Shown: positions 33,921 to 43,649 of the stretch, in pieces
How positions within the stretch are numbered: position 1 is the first letter of the stretch
How the letters are laid out: each line of letters begins with the position of its first letter
DNA from: Rhodospirillum sp.
Lineage (GTDB): Bacteria > Pseudomonadota > Alphaproteobacteria > Dongiales > Dongiaceae
DNA length: 64,000 nucleotides
NCBI GenBank assembly: GCA_013822765.1
Contig: PNKY01000001.1
Span: forward strand, 124,001 to 188,000
Reading direction: 5' to 3'
Notes under the pieces: model-generated
Told to the model about the DNA's origin: nothing
Databases searched by the model: none
What the model saw: only the letters and a program-made list of their open reading frames with translations
Position numbers and translations under genes: made by a program

Positions 33921-35524
33921 CGCTTCTCCAGCACCCGCCGCATGTCCTTGAGCAGGGCCATGCGCGTCTTGTCGTCCTGCGCCTGATCGAGGATGCGGCG
34001 CAGCTCCAACGACAAGGCTGACAGTTCGTTGTGCCAGTCCCAGCCCTGCTTGGCTTCTTCGGTGCGCACCGGCCCCAAGCGCGGCGTGCCGCCGATGGCG
34101 TGGGCGCCGTCGGCGCGATCGAGCTGATAGCGCTGGTCGAGCTCGGGCACGATCACCTTGGCGGGGTCGAGGCCGAGGGTCAGCACGTTCTCACGCATGC
34201 CGGCGAGCGCCGCGGTCTCGCCATGGATCAGGAACAGTCCGCGCTGGATCGGCAGCCTTGCCTTGACCCACGCCAGCAGGTCGGCGCGGTCGGCATGGCC
34301 GGAATAGATCTCGAGTTTCTTGACGCGCGCTTTGACCTTGATCTCCTCGCCCATGATCTTCACCAGTTGCGCGCCCTCCTGCAGCAGGCGGCCGAGCGTG
34401 CCCGGCGCCTGATAGCCGATCAGCAGCACCGTGTTCTGCGGGCGCCACAGCTGGTTGCGCAGATGGTGGCGGATGCGCCCCGCATCGCACATGCCGCTGG
34501 AGGCGACGATGATGGCGCCGCCAGCGATGCGGTTCAGCGCCATGCTTTGCTCGACCGACTGGACGAAATGGACGTTCGGCGCGCGGAACGGGCTGCCGGC
34601 CTTGGGATCGATGTCGTCGAGATGTTTCAGATGCCGCTCGAACACTTCGGTCGCGCGGATCGCCAGCGGCGAGTCGAGGTAGATCGGCGCCTTCGGCAGC
34701 TTCTGCCGCGCCATCAGATAGACGAGGTCGCCGATCAGCTCCTGGCTGCGCTCGATGGCGAAGGCCGGCACAAGCAGGTTGCCGCCGTTGCCGAGCGCTT
34801 GCGTGACCTCGCGCGCCAGCGCGTCGCGGCGCTGGTCGTCGTCGAGATGCGGCCGCTCGCGGTTGCCGTAGGTCGATTCGCACAGAACGTAGTCCATGCC
34901 CTGCGGCCCGCGCGGCGATTGCTGCAAGGCGCCCTCCTGCGGGCCAAGATCGCCGGAGAACAGGATGCTGAAGCGCGGCAGCGCCTCGCTTCCAGTCTCG
35001 ACCTCCAGCTCGACCGAGGCCGAGCCGAGGATATGGCCGGCGTTCCACCAGCGCCCGCGTATGCCCTTGGCGACCGGCTGCCAGGTCTCGTACTCGAGCG
35101 GATGGATCTGCTTCAGCGCCGCCTGGGCGTCTTCCTGGGTGTAGACCGGCTGCACCTCCGGCCGGTCGCGGCGACGGTTCTCTCGGTTCAGCCGCTCGAC
35201 CTCCGCTTCCTGGATCGAGGCGGAATCCGGCAGCATCCATTCCAGCAGGTCGCGCGTGCCCTGGGTGGCGAAGATCGGTCCTCTGAAGCCGGACTTGACC
35301 AGCTTCGGCAGCATGCCCGAGTGGTCGGTGTGGGCGTGAGTCTGCACCACCGCATCGAGCTTGCCGGGGCTGCTGGGCAGGGGCTGGTAGTTCAGCTCCT
35401 TGAGGGTCTTTGGGCCCTGGAACATGCCGCAATCGACCGCGATGCGCGCCTGTGGCGTCTCCAACAGGTAGTGCGAGCCGGTGACGGTGCCGGCGGCGCC
35501 ATGGAACGTCAGGGTGACGGTCAT
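33917..35524 (-). CDS. Metallo-beta-lactamase/beta-CASP RNA-processing-type hydrolase
   Basis: 535 residues with AGGAGAG before the ATG. The zinc motif THAHTDHSG has His63, His65, Asp67 and His68. A beta-CASP insert begins around 235 with the PAFAIERSQEL and SSGMCDAGRIRHHL segments. A RMMBL tail includes EIYSGHADRADLL and LIHGE. This is the architecture of the mRNA 3'-end/exonuclease family, whose members cut or degrade RNA in bacteria. Direct activity here is inferred. It is divergent from otsB, separated by 78 bases. Confidence 0.9.
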   Translation of the reverse strand: MTVTLTFHGAAGTVTGSHYLLETPQARIAVDCGMFQGPKTLKELNYQPLPSSPGKLDAVVQTHAHTDHSGMLPKLVKSGFRGPIFATQGTRDLLEWMLPDSASIQEAEVERLNRENRRRDRPEVQPVYTQEDAQAALKQIHPLEYETWQPVAKGIRGRWWNAGHILGSASVELEVETGSEALPRFSILFSGDLGPQEGALQQSPRGPQGMDYVLCESTYGNRERPHLDDDQRRDALAREVTQALGNGGNLLVPAFAIERSQELIGDLVYLMARQKLPKAPIYLDSPLAIRATEVFERHLKHLDDIDPKAGSPFRAPNVHFVQSVEQSMALNRIAGGAIIVASSGMCDAGRIRHHLRNQLWRPQNTVLLIGYQAPGTLGRLLQEGAQLVKIMGEEIKVKARVKKLEIYSGHADRADLLAWVKARLPIQRGLFLIHGETAALAGMRENVLTLGLDPAKVIVPELDQRYQLDRADGAHAIGGTPRLGPVRTEEAKQGWDWHNELSALSLELRRILDQAQDDKTRMALLKDMRRVLEKR

Positions 35525-35602
35525 CGTTATTCTCTCCTGAGCGGCTGTGCTAAGAGTCCGCGATCATAAGATCGACGCGATACCCACGATAGGCTTGTCA
35601 GA

Positions 35603-36349
35603 ATGCACGTGAACGAGATGGCGGTCGCAACCTGGGGCGATCGCTCCTCCTTGGCCCTGTTCCTCGACATCGACGGAACGCTGGTGCCGATCGCGCCGAC
35701 GCCGGCGGAGGTGCGCCCGTCGCCCGATCTGCCGCGGCTGCTGACGCGCGCCGCCACCGACCTCGGCAACGCGCTCGCCATCGTCTCGGGCCGTGAAATC
35801 ACCTCGATCGACCAGGTGACGCAGGGCGTCGTGCCCTATGTCGCCGGCAGCCACGGCGCGGAGTTCCGTCTCGGCTTCGGGCAACCCATCCTGCGCCCCG
35901 GCCCGCAGCCCGACATCGCCGGCCTCGGATCGGAGGTGTTGGCGCTGATGAGCGACTGGCCCGGGATCCTGGTCGAGCCGAAGCGTGCCGGCCTCGCGGT
36001 GCATTACCGCAAGGTGCCGCATCTGGGTCAACAGGTATGGTCGGAGCTGGAGATGATGCTGGCGCGCCGCGAACAGTCGGGTCTGTCGTTGCTGAAGGGC
36101 GACCACGTGGTGGAGGTGCGCTCGCCTGCCCACAACAAGGGCGAAGCGGTCCGCCGCATCATGAAAGAGCCGGCGTTCCAGGGTCGGCGGCCAGTGTTCA
36201 TCGGCGACGATGTCACCGATGAGGACGCCTTCGTCGTCGTGCAGGAGATGAACGGCACTGCTGTCATCGTCGGAGACCGGCGACCCACCCTGGCAACACA
36301 CCAGCTGAGCTCCGTCGCTGCCGTTCTCGATCTCTTGGCAAGAATCTAA
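35603..36349 (+). CDS. otsB: Trehalose-6-phosphate phosphatase
   Basis: 248 residues. Removes phosphate from trehalose-6-phosphate, the second step of trehalose synthesis. HAD landmarks are FLDIDGTLVP (Asp22 nucleophile, Asp24), a GREITSID cap entrance, YVAGSHGAE, and the Mg-binding GDDVTDEDAF late in the protein. Length and motifs match OtsB. It is convergent with otsA, so the two enzymes of the pathway are transcribed separately. An internal ATG at 35618 would lose five residues. Confidence 0.94.
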   Translation: MHVNEMAVATWGDRSSLALFLDIDGTLVPIAPTPAEVRPSPDLPRLLTRAATDLGNALAIVSGREITSIDQVTQGVVPYVAGSHGAEFRLGFGQPILRPGPQPDIAGLGSEVLALMSDWPGILVEPKRAGLAVHYRKVPHLGQQVWSELEMMLARREQSGLSLLKGDHVVEVRSPAHNKGEAVRRIMKEPAFQGRRPVFIGDDVTDEDAFVVVQEMNGTAVIVGDRRPTLATHQLSSVAAVLDLLARI

Positions 36350-36374
36350 GTTTCTGTGTTGGTCGCATTTTCTG

Positions 36375-36399
36375 CGCCGAACCGGCGTCCACTTCGGCG
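36375..36399. terminator. Possible bidirectional terminator between otsB and otsA
   Basis: CGCCGAA (36375-36381) and TTCGGCG (36393-36399) form a 7-bp stem with an 11-base loop in the 59-base gap between the convergent trehalose genes. Neither side has a clean T-run, so the call is weak. Confidence 0.35.
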
Positions 36400-36408
36400 G
36401 AGAATGCT

Positions 36409-37797
36409 CTAGGCCGCCGCCCGTGCCGGCACCGCGCGCAGCCGCGTGGTGAAGCTGGTCCACCATGCTTTCACGTCGTTGCGGGTGATGGTGTCCATCG
36501 CGGTGCGCCAGCGCGCCTGGCGCTCGTCGAGTGGCATGATGAGGGCGCGATGCATGGCGTCGGCGCATTGATCCACGTCGAACGGATTGACGATCAGGGC
36601 GCTGCCCAACTCCGCCGCTGCACCGGCGAAGCGCGACAGCACCAATACGCCCGGGTCATTGGGATCTTGCGCGGCGATGTATTCCTTGGCGACCATGTTC
36701 ATGCCGTCGCGCAGCGGCGTCACCACGCCGACCTGCGCCATGCGGCAGAAGCCGGCGAGCGACTGGCGCGGATAGGTGCGCGCGAGATAGCGGATCGGCG
36801 CCCAATGCACTTCCGAGAACGCGCTGTTGATGCGCCCGCTCAGGCGGTCGATCTCGCGGCGCAGGTCGCGATAGCTGGCGACGTCGGTACGGCTGGGCGA
36901 TGCGATCTGCACCAGCTCGAACGCCCCGCGATGCTCCGGATGGGTGCGCAGCAACTCCTCGCAGGCCTCGAACCGGTTGGGGATGCCCTTGCTGTAGTCG
37001 AGGCGGTCGACCGCGATCATCAGCTTGCGTGCTCCCAGGCCCTCTTTCAGCTGCAGGTACTCCGGCTTGTCGACCGCTTTCTCCGCCAGCGTGGCGAACG
37101 CGGGCGCATCGATCCCGATCGGGAAAGCGCCGGCCTCGATGGTGCGGTCGAAGCAGGTGATGGTTCCATTGGGGCCAATGATTCCACCGGCTTCCTGCCG
37201 GACATAGTCCTTGAAGCTCTGCAGGTCGCGTTCGGTCTGGAAGCCGATCACGTCGGCGGCGGCAAGGCCGCGCATCAGCGTGTTGAGGCCGGGCAGCACA
37301 GCCAGGGTGTCGACCCCCGGCAACGGGATATGCAGGAAGAACCCGATCTTGTTGGTGACGCCGCGCTTGCGCAACTCGCCCGCCAGCGGCAGCAGCTGGT
37401 AGTCGTGGATCCAGATCGTATCGTCGCGCTTCAGATGGGGGATCAGCATCTCCGCGAACCGCCCGTTGACCGCGAGATAGGTCTGGAAGGCGGCGCGCGA
37501 GAACTTTACCAGGCCGATGCGATAATGGAACAGCGGCCACAGCGTCGAGTTGGCGAACTGGTTGTAGAAGCCGTCGAACTCCGATTGCGTGAGGTCGAAG
37601 ACCGCGAAATCCATCTTGCCTTTGCTGGCGGTCTGCGTGGTCGACGCCGGGGTCTCGTTGATCTCCCCGCTCCAGCCGAACCACAGGCCGCCGCTGCGTC
37701 CGAGCGCCTCCCGGATGGCGACGGCAAGGCCGCCGGCGCGCTGGATGCGTTCGCTCGGCAGGATGACGCGGTTGGAGACGACGACCAGGCGACTCAC
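36409..37797 (-). CDS. otsA: Trehalose-6-phosphate synthase
   Basis: 462 residues starting at a GTG (37797). The frame stays open far upstream, but the family begins with RLVVVSNR, which fixes this start. GT20 motifs appear in order: GGLAVAI and GLWFGWSGE near the N-terminus, [34 protein letters not shown], and [13 protein letters not shown]. It makes trehalose-6-phosphate from UDP-glucose (or GDP/ADP-glucose) and glucose-6-phosphate. The start overlaps the GH15 stop in GTGA, so the two genes are translationally coupled. Confidence 0.96.
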   Translation of the reverse strand: MSRLVVVSNRVILPSERIQRAGGLAVAIREALGRSGGLWFGWSGEINETPASTTQTASKGKMDFAVFDLTQSEFDGFYNQFANSTLWPLFHYRIGLVKFSRAAFQTYLAVNGRFAEMLIPHLKRDDTIWIHDYQLLPLAGELRKRGVTNKIGFFLHIPLPGVDTLAVLPGLNTLMRGLAAADVIGFQTERDLQSFKDYVRQEAGGIIGPNGTITCFDRTIEAGAFPIGIDAPAFATLAEKAVDKPEYLQLKEGLGARKLMIAVDRLDYSKGIPNRFEACEELLRTHPEHRGAFELVQIASPSRTDVASYRDLRREIDRLSGRINSAFSEVHWAPIRYLARTYPRQSLAGFCRMAQVGVVTPLRDGMNMVAKEYIAAQDPNDPGVLVLSRFAGAAAELGSALIVNPFDVDQCADAMHRALIMPLDERQARWRTAMDTITRNDVKAWWTSFTTRLRAVPARAAA

Positions 37798-39581
37798 GAA
37801 GCCACCTCCCAGCTCACGCTGAGCTTGATCGCGGAATTGATGAGCCCGACCAGGGAATAGGTCTGCGGATAGTTGCCCCACAATTCGCCGGTCGCCATTG
37901 CGATGTCTTCCGACAGCAGGCCGTGCTTGTTGCGCCGCGCCAGCAGAGTCTCGAACAAGGCGCGCGCTTCCTCGCGCCGACCCAGCGAAACCAGGGCGTC
38001 GATGTACCAGAAGGTGCAGATCGTGAAGGCGGTCTCCGGCTGGCCGAAATCGTCGGCGACGACGTAACGGAACAAGAAGTCGCCGCGCTTCAGGTCTTCG
38101 CCGATCGCCTCCACCGTCATGCGAAAGCGCGGATCGTCCGCCTTCAGGAAGCCGAGCGGCTCGACCAGCAGCATGCTGGCATCGAGGTCGTGACCGTCGA
38201 AGGTGGAGGCGAGCGCCTTGCGCTTCTCGCTCCAGGCCCGCTTCAGGATGATCTCGCGCAGCCGGTCGGCGGCGGTGCGCCAGCGATCGACGCGGTCGGC
38301 GCGCCCCACCACCGGCGCGATCTTCGCCAGCCGGTCGCACGCCGCCCAGCTCATGATAGCGGAGAAGGTGTGGATGGAAGCAGTGGTGCGCAACTCCCAC
38401 GGCCCGGCATCGGGCTGGTCGAACACTTCCTCGGCATGCCGGCCGATGGCCTCGAGCTGCTCGAACAAGCCCGGATTCGCGCCCTGGCGGATCAAGCGCT
38501 GGTCGAAGAACACGTGGGTGCAGGCCAGCACCAGGCTGCCATAGACATCGTTCTGCTTCTGGACATAGGCCTGGTTGCCGATCCGGACTGGGCCCATGCC
38601 GCGATAGCCGTTGAGGTCGGTGCTGATCACCTCCTCCAGGTTGGATTCGCGCGAGATGCTGTAGACCGGCTGGATGCCGCCGTCGCGCGCATCGTCGACG
38701 ATGTCGGTGATGAAGCGGATGTAGTCTTCCATGGTGCGGGTGACGCCGAGCGCGTTCAGCACGCGGATCACGAAGAACGAGTCGCGGATCCAGCAATAGC
38801 GGTAGTCCCAGTTGCGCTGCGTGTTGGGCGCCTCGGGGATCGAGGTGGTGAGGGCGGCGACGATGGCGCCGGTCTCCTCGTAATTGCACAGCTTGAGCGT
38901 GATCGCGGAGCGGATCACCGCCTCCTGCCACTCGAACGGGATGGAGAGCCCGCGCACCCAGGTCTGCCACCAGTCGAGCGTCGCCTCGAGCTGATTGCGT
39001 CCGACATCGCGCACATCCTCGGGCACCGCTTCATCGGGTCCAAGCACGAACCACAGATCGTCGCCCAGGCGGAAGCTGCGCTCCTCCAGCAGGTAGGTGA
39101 TCGGCGCGTTGGTGGTGACGCGGATGACGTTGCGCGGCCCGACGAAACGGACATGGTTGCTGCCGCGGGTGATTTCCGGCTTCACCGCGCCATTCGCCAT
39201 CAGCGGCTTGATCCGCACCGTGACGATCGGGCGGCCCGAGACCGGCCGGATGCGGCGCATGATGACGGGCGGCCGGAACATGCGACCGAAGCGCAGGAAG
39301 CGCGGGCAGTAGTCGGTAATCTCGATGGTGTTGCCGCCGCTATCGGTCACCAGGGTTTCCAGGATCGCCGAATTGTCCAGGTAGCGCTGGGTAGAACTGG
39401 CCGTTTCCTTCATCTCGATGGTGAAGGCGCCGTCATGGCCATCCTGGTGCAGCAGGGCGCAAAACACCGGATCGCCATCCAGCCGGGGGAAGCAGGACCA
39501 CAGGATCGTGCCCAGCGGGTCCACCAGCGCAGCGATGGCGCAATTGCCGATCACGCCGAGTTCGAGATTTCGATCAGCCAT
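37794..39581 (-). CDS. Glycoside hydrolase family 15 protein (glucoamylase/trehalase type)
   Basis: 595 residues from the ATG at 39581 with AGGGGTG upstream; a start 24 bases earlier has weaker support. The (alpha/alpha)6-barrel family shows RNWDYRYCWIRDSFF in the catalytic half and an N-terminal beta domain starting GVIGNCAIAALVDPLGTILWSCFPRLDG. There is no signal peptide, so it is cytoplasmic. Linkage and overlap with otsA suggest it degrades or remodels trehalose or maltosaccharides in the same pathway; GH15 trehalases are known in other bacteria. The exact substrate is not shown by sequence. Confidence 0.92.
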   Translation of the reverse strand: MADRNLELGVIGNCAIAALVDPLGTILWSCFPRLDGDPVFCALLHQDGHDGAFTIEMKETASSTQRYLDNSAILETLVTDSGGNTIEITDYCPRFLRFGRMFRPPVIMRRIRPVSGRPIVTVRIKPLMANGAVKPEITRGSNHVRFVGPRNVIRVTTNAPITYLLEERSFRLGDDLWFVLGPDEAVPEDVRDVGRNQLEATLDWWQTWVRGLSIPFEWQEAVIRSAITLKLCNYEETGAIVAALTTSIPEAPNTQRNWDYRYCWIRDSFFVIRVLNALGVTRTMEDYIRFITDIVDDARDGGIQPVYSISRESNLEEVISTDLNGYRGMGPVRIGNQAYVQKQNDVYGSLVLACTHVFFDQRLIRQGANPGLFEQLEAIGRHAEEVFDQPDAGPWELRTTASIHTFSAIMSWAACDRLAKIAPVVGRADRVDRWRTAADRLREIILKRAWSEKRKALASTFDGHDLDASMLLVEPLGFLKADDPRFRMTVEAIGEDLKRGDFLFRYVVADDFGQPETAFTICTFWYIDALVSLGRREEARALFETLLARRNKHGLLSEDIAMATGELWGNYPQTYSLVGLINSAIKLSVSWEVAS

Positions 39582-39763
39582 GGCACCCCTAAATTTGGCC
39601 GGCAAACGATGGACGCAGTATTCCGGGCGGCCCTGTCACCGCCTTCTCACAAGAGTTAACGCGCCGGATGGGCTCCGGTTCCCAGCCAAAGGGCGAGATA
39701 AGCCCTTAGTCTGTCGAGTGATTTATCGGTGGGAGGCCGTGTGTTGTTGGGGACGATGCGGTT

Positions 39764-41302
39764 CTAGCGCACCGCGTCCGGCAGCCCGGCCTTCTTGCGG
39801 GCGATGAAGTCGAGCAGCGCCTCGTCGACCGCGGGGTCGAGGGGCGGGGCCTCGTATTGCTGCAGCACCTTGCGGGCGCGGTCCGCGGCGCGCGTGTTGG
39901 CGTCGCGGGCGCCTTCGGCCTCCCACTGCTCGAAGCTGTTATTGTCGGCGATGTTCGAGGTGTAGAACGCGGTCTTGAAATTGCGCTGGGTATGGGCGCA
40001 GCCGAGATAGTGGCCGCCCGGCCCGATCTCGCGCACTGCTTCCAGGGCCAGCGCCTCGTCGGAGAGGTCCGGCCCTTCGGCGAAGATCTGCAGCGAGGCG
40101 AGCTGGTCGACGTCCAGCATGAACTTGGCATAGCCGGCGCTGAGGCCGGCTTCCAGCCAGCCCGCGGTGTGCATCACGAAATTGGTGCCCGCCATCAGCG
40201 TCGGGATCATGGTCTGCATCGATTCATACGCCGCCTGCGCATCGGCGACCTTCGATCCGTTCAGCATGCCGCCGGTGCGCACCGGCAGCTTGTAGCGCCG
40301 CGCCAGCTGGCAGCAGGCATAGATCATCATCGCGGGTTCCGCCGTGCCCATCATCGGCGCGCCCGATTGCATCGAGACCGTGGTGACGAAGCTGCCATAG
40401 ACCATCGGCGATCCCGGACGCTCCAGCTGGCCATAGGCGATGCCGGCCAGCGCCTCGGCGTTGAGCTGTGCGATCGCGCCCGCGGCGCTCGCCGGCGCCA
40501 TCGCGCCCGCCATGATGAACGGCGTCACCAGCACCGCCTGGTTGGCGCGGGCATAGACGCGCAGCGCCGACAGCATGCTCTCGTCCCACACCATCGGCGA
40601 GTTGCAGTTGACGATCGAGGTCATGACCGTCTTGCCGGCATCGATGAAAGCATCGCCGAACAGGATGCGCGCCATCGTCACGCAATCCTCGGCGCGCTCC
40701 GGCGCGGTCACGATGCCCATGTACGGCTTGTCGGAATATTTGATGTGGCTGTAGACGATGTCGAGATGCCGCTTCGGCACCGGCACGTCGACCGGCTCGC
40801 AGATCACGCCGCCGGAATGGTGGATGTTCGGCGTCATGTAGGCGAGTTTCACGAAATTCTGCAGATCCTCGATCGTGCCGTAGCGCCGCTTGTTGTCGAG
40901 GTCGCGCACGAACGGCGAACCGTAGGTCGGCACGAAGATGGTGTTGCGCCCGCCGACCGTGACGCTGCGCTCCGGGTTGCGCGCGTGCTGCACGAACTCG
41001 CTCGGTGCTTTCGCCAGGATCTCCATCAGCAGGCCGCGGTCGATATGTACGCGTTCGCCGACGATCTTGGCGCCGGCCTTGCGCCAGGCGTCCAGCGCGA
41101 TCGCATCGCGAAAGTCGATGCCGATCTCTTCCAGGATGGTCATGGAGGCCTGGTGGATGCGCTCCAGCCCCTCCTCGGAGAAGTATTCGTAATCGGGGAT
41201 GCGCCGCACCACCGGCCGGCGCTGGATGATCGGGGCGGACTCGCGCTCCTGATGGCGGCCCTGCGTGCCGCCCCGGCGTCTGGTAATGGCTTCCGCGCCC
41301 AT
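39764..41302 (-). CDS. MttB-family trimethylamine methyltransferase homologue
   Basis: 512 residues from the ATG at 41302, preceded by GGGGAGAG; an upstream ATG lacks a ribosome site. The sequence reads through as one frame with no in-frame TAG, so it is a non-pyrrolysine member. Known non-Pyl relatives demethylate glycine betaine or other quaternary amines to feed corrinoid proteins. MttB-like features are EEIGIDF near the start, MTPNIHHSGG, and TGGMLNGSKVADAQ. Neither a corrinoid protein nor a methyl-accepting partner is adjacent, so the substrate and partner are open. Confidence 0.85.
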   Translation of the reverse strand: MGAEAITRRRGGTQGRHQERESAPIIQRRPVVRRIPDYEYFSEEGLERIHQASMTILEEIGIDFRDAIALDAWRKAGAKIVGERVHIDRGLLMEILAKAPSEFVQHARNPERSVTVGGRNTIFVPTYGSPFVRDLDNKRRYGTIEDLQNFVKLAYMTPNIHHSGGVICEPVDVPVPKRHLDIVYSHIKYSDKPYMGIVTAPERAEDCVTMARILFGDAFIDAGKTVMTSIVNCNSPMVWDESMLSALRVYARANQAVLVTPFIMAGAMAPASAAGAIAQLNAEALAGIAYGQLERPGSPMVYGSFVTTVSMQSGAPMMGTAEPAMMIYACCQLARRYKLPVRTGGMLNGSKVADAQAAYESMQTMIPTLMAGTNFVMHTAGWLEAGLSAGYAKFMLDVDQLASLQIFAEGPDLSDEALALEAVREIGPGGHYLGCAHTQRNFKTAFYTSNIADNNSFEQWEAEGARDANTRAADRARKVLQQYEAPPLDPAVDEALLDFIARKKAGLPDAVR

Positions 41303-41474
41303 GATCGCTCTCCCCGACATCATTCTGTGACAATCTACCTCAGGCGGCGGCCGGCGGTTAAGACGCCGAAAGTTCCGCTCTGCCGTGAGTTGGGATCAAG
41401 TCATCCACGCGGTCCCACGTTTGTCCTTTGACGGTTGCGGCGGTCCGACGCCATAACCATGTTCGGGGCGAGGC

Positions 41475-42119
41475 TTGGCATCCGAGGGCGTAGGATTGGG
41501 TAGGAGCAGGATCAAGGAACCGCCGCAGCGGTTGCCGTTTGAGCGGCCGTCGGGGCTGTGGCATCGGCTGGCGCGCGCCGTCCGGTTCCGCCTGATCGTC
41601 CCCATTCTGCGCAGCCGCCATTCGCCGGAGCACACCGCGCGCGGCGTGATGGTGGGCCTGATCTGCGCCTGCCTGCCGTCGCCGATCGGCCAGATGGGGA
41701 TCGCCCTCGCGGTCTGGGTGGTGGCGCGCCGGCTGTTCAAATGGGACTTCAGCCTGATCCAGGGCATCGCCTGGACCTGGACCACCAACGTCTTCACCGC
41801 CGCGCCGGTCTATTACTGGTTTTTCCTGACCGGGCAGTTCCTGCTCGGCCGCTGGGACGATCTCAGCGGCTACGACACCTTCGTCGAGACCTTTACCACC
41901 ACCATGAACGCCGAAACCGGGTTCATTGACGGGCTGTTGGCGGTGGGCCGGCTGGTGGTGGTGGAATGGGGCTTCGCGATGTGGGTGGGATCGATTCCAT
42001 GGGCCGCCTTGTGCGGCTGGATCGGCTACCGCGTCTCGCTGCGCTTCGTCATCGCCTACCGGCTGGCGCGCGCACGGCGGCTGGAACGGCGCCTCGCCAG
42101 CCAGCGGCGACCGGCATAG
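41475..42119 (+). CDS. DUF2062 membrane protein
   Basis: About 214 residues from a TTG (41475); a TTG at 41496 is an alternative, and neither has a strong ribosome site. It shows the DUF2062 pattern: HSPEHTARGVMVGLICACLPSPIGQMGIAL followed by hydrophobic segments at about 60-82, 98-123 and 165-185, with WTWTTNVFTAAPVYYWFF between. This is an inner-membrane protein of unknown function. The C-terminus is strongly basic (ARARRLERRLASQRRP). Confidence 0.8.
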   Translation: MASEGVGLGRSRIKEPPQRLPFERPSGLWHRLARAVRFRLIVPILRSRHSPEHTARGVMVGLICACLPSPIGQMGIALAVWVVARRLFKWDFSLIQGIAWTWTTNVFTAAPVYYWFFLTGQFLLGRWDDLSGYDTFVETFTTTMNAETGFIDGLLAVGRLVVVEWGFAMWVGSIPWAALCGWIGYRVSLRFVIAYRLARARRLERRLASQRRPA

Positions 42120-42186
42120 CCAATCCGGCTGCTTGTCTCGCCCCGTGCGCTTCAGTAGCGTGCCTATTGGGTCAACTGGGGGCGAA

Positions 42187-43563
42187 ATGGCACGCAAGGC
42201 GACACAGGCAGGCAAGACAGGCGGCGAGCTCGCGCGCTTTCTGAAAGCCAATCCCGGCGTCACGCAGGTCGACGCCTTCCTCGCCGACATGAACGGCGTG
42301 CCGCGCGGCAAGCGCTTTCCGGTGCATGAGGCCGGCAAGATCTGGGACAGCGGCGTGCAATTGCCGTTCTGCCTTTATTTCCTCGACGTGACCGGCGAAG
42401 ACCTCGATCCCGGCGGCCGCTCGGAAGCGCGCGGCGATCCCGACGGCAACGCCTTTCCGGTGGCCGGGACGCTGACGCCGGTGCCGTGGGCGAGCGAGCC
42501 GACGGCGCAAGTGCTGCTCACCATGCCGGAGCAGAAGAACCAGCCCTGCCTGGTCGATCCGCGCCAGCTGCTGGCGCGCCTGCTGGCGCGCTTCGCCAAG
42601 CGCAGGCTCGCGCCGATGGTGGCGGTGGAGCTGGAATTCTACCTGATGGACCGCAAGCGCGGCGCGCTGGGCGAGCCGCTGCCGCCGATCTCGCCCGCCA
42701 CCGGCGAACCGGATTCCTCGCGCCAGCTCTACAGCATCGGCGGGCTCGACATCTACGCCGACTTCGTGCGCGACGTCGCGGCTGCGGCCAAGCTGCAGAA
42801 GGTGCCGGCCTCGACCGCGATCGCGGAGAATTCGCCGGGCCAGTTCGAGATCAACCTGCATCACGATGCCGACGCGCTGCGGGCCTGCGATCACGCCGTC
42901 CTGCTCCGCCGCATCATCAAGTCGGTGGCGCCCAAGCACGGCTTCTCCGCCAGCTTCATGGCCAAGCCCTATCTCGATCGCGCCGGCAGCGGCATGCACG
43001 TGCATTGCAGCTTGCTGGATGCGAAGGGCCGCAACGCCTTCGATGATGGCGGCGAGAAGGGGACGGTGCTGCTGCGGCACGCCATCGGCGGCCTCGGGGC
43101 GACCACGGCGGAGGCGATGGCGCTGCTGGCGCCCAGCGTCAATTCGTTTCGGCGCTATCGGCCCGGCTCGCTGGTGCCGATGGGCACGACCTGGGGCTAC
43201 AACAACCGCTCGGTCGCGTTCCGCGTGCCGACCGGCTCGCCCAAGGCGCGCCGCATCGAGCATCGCATCGCCGGCGCCGACGCCAACCCGTATCTCGCGG
43301 TCGCCGCGATCCTCGCCGGCATGCTGCACGGCATCGAGCGCAAGCTCGATCCCGGCGCTCCGGCCACCACCGACGTCAGCGGGAGGATCGATCGCCGGAT
43401 GCCGTTCCAGTGGCACGAAGCGATCGCCACCTTGCGCAAGGCGAAGATCCTGCCGGACTATCTCGGCGCCGATTACCTCGCGCTCTACGCCGATGCCAAG
43501 GCGGCGGAGCTGGCCAAGTTCGCCAACGCGATCTCGCCGCGGGAGCATGAGTGGTACTTGTGA
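42187..43563 (+). CDS. Glutamine-synthetase-family ligase (GlnA/PuuA-like)
   Basis: 458 residues from the ATG at 42187. The fold's ATP/glutamate motifs are present: VELEFYLMDRK, ENSPGQFEINLHH, SGMHVHCSL, the YNNRSVAFRVP loop and the RIEHRIAGADANPYLAVAAILAGMLHGIE helix. The N-terminal VDAFLADMNGVPRGKRFPV matches the GlnA3/PuuA-type group rather than housekeeping GlnA. Such enzymes add glutamate to an amine such as putrescine, or another amine, using ATP. The adjacent flavin amine oxidase makes an amine-catabolism role plausible (inference). Confidence 0.9.
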   Translation: MARKATQAGKTGGELARFLKANPGVTQVDAFLADMNGVPRGKRFPVHEAGKIWDSGVQLPFCLYFLDVTGEDLDPGGRSEARGDPDGNAFPVAGTLTPVPWASEPTAQVLLTMPEQKNQPCLVDPRQLLARLLARFAKRRLAPMVAVELEFYLMDRKRGALGEPLPPISPATGEPDSSRQLYSIGGLDIYADFVRDVAAAAKLQKVPASTAIAENSPGQFEINLHHDADALRACDHAVLLRRIIKSVAPKHGFSASFMAKPYLDRAGSGMHVHCSLLDAKGRNAFDDGGEKGTVLLRHAIGGLGATTAEAMALLAPSVNSFRRYRPGSLVPMGTTWGYNNRSVAFRVPTGSPKARRIEHRIAGADANPYLAVAAILAGMLHGIERKLDPGAPATTDVSGRIDRRMPFQWHEAIATLRKAKILPDYLGADYLALYADAKAAELAKFANAISPREHEWYL

Positions 43564-43590
43564 TGGCGCGCTCTTTCACTCATTTGTCAG

Positions 43591-43630
43591 GCAAACTCGT
43601 GGATGCCAGGGCCAAGCCCTGGCATGACGG
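43591..43630 (+). repeat. Palindromic repeat, family A single arm
   Basis: GCAAACTCGTGGATGCCAGG and the following GCCAAGCCCTGGCATGACGG copy the right arm of the element at 7650-7753 with few changes, and fold into an internal CCAGGGC/GCCCTGG stem. It lies in the gap between the ligase and amine-oxidase genes. Confidence 0.8.
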
Positions 43631-43649
43631 GCTTGGATGAGGCAAAAGA

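Noticed and set aside
37798..38970. Long upstream extension of the otsA frame inside the GH15 gene
   Set aside because: Family homology begins at RLVVVSNR with a GTG at 37797. The extension is an out-of-frame reading of GH15.
39630..39763. AAGGGC/GCCCTT hairpin as a terminator for the MttB-like gene
   Set aside because: The six-base stem is short and there is no T-run on the required strand.
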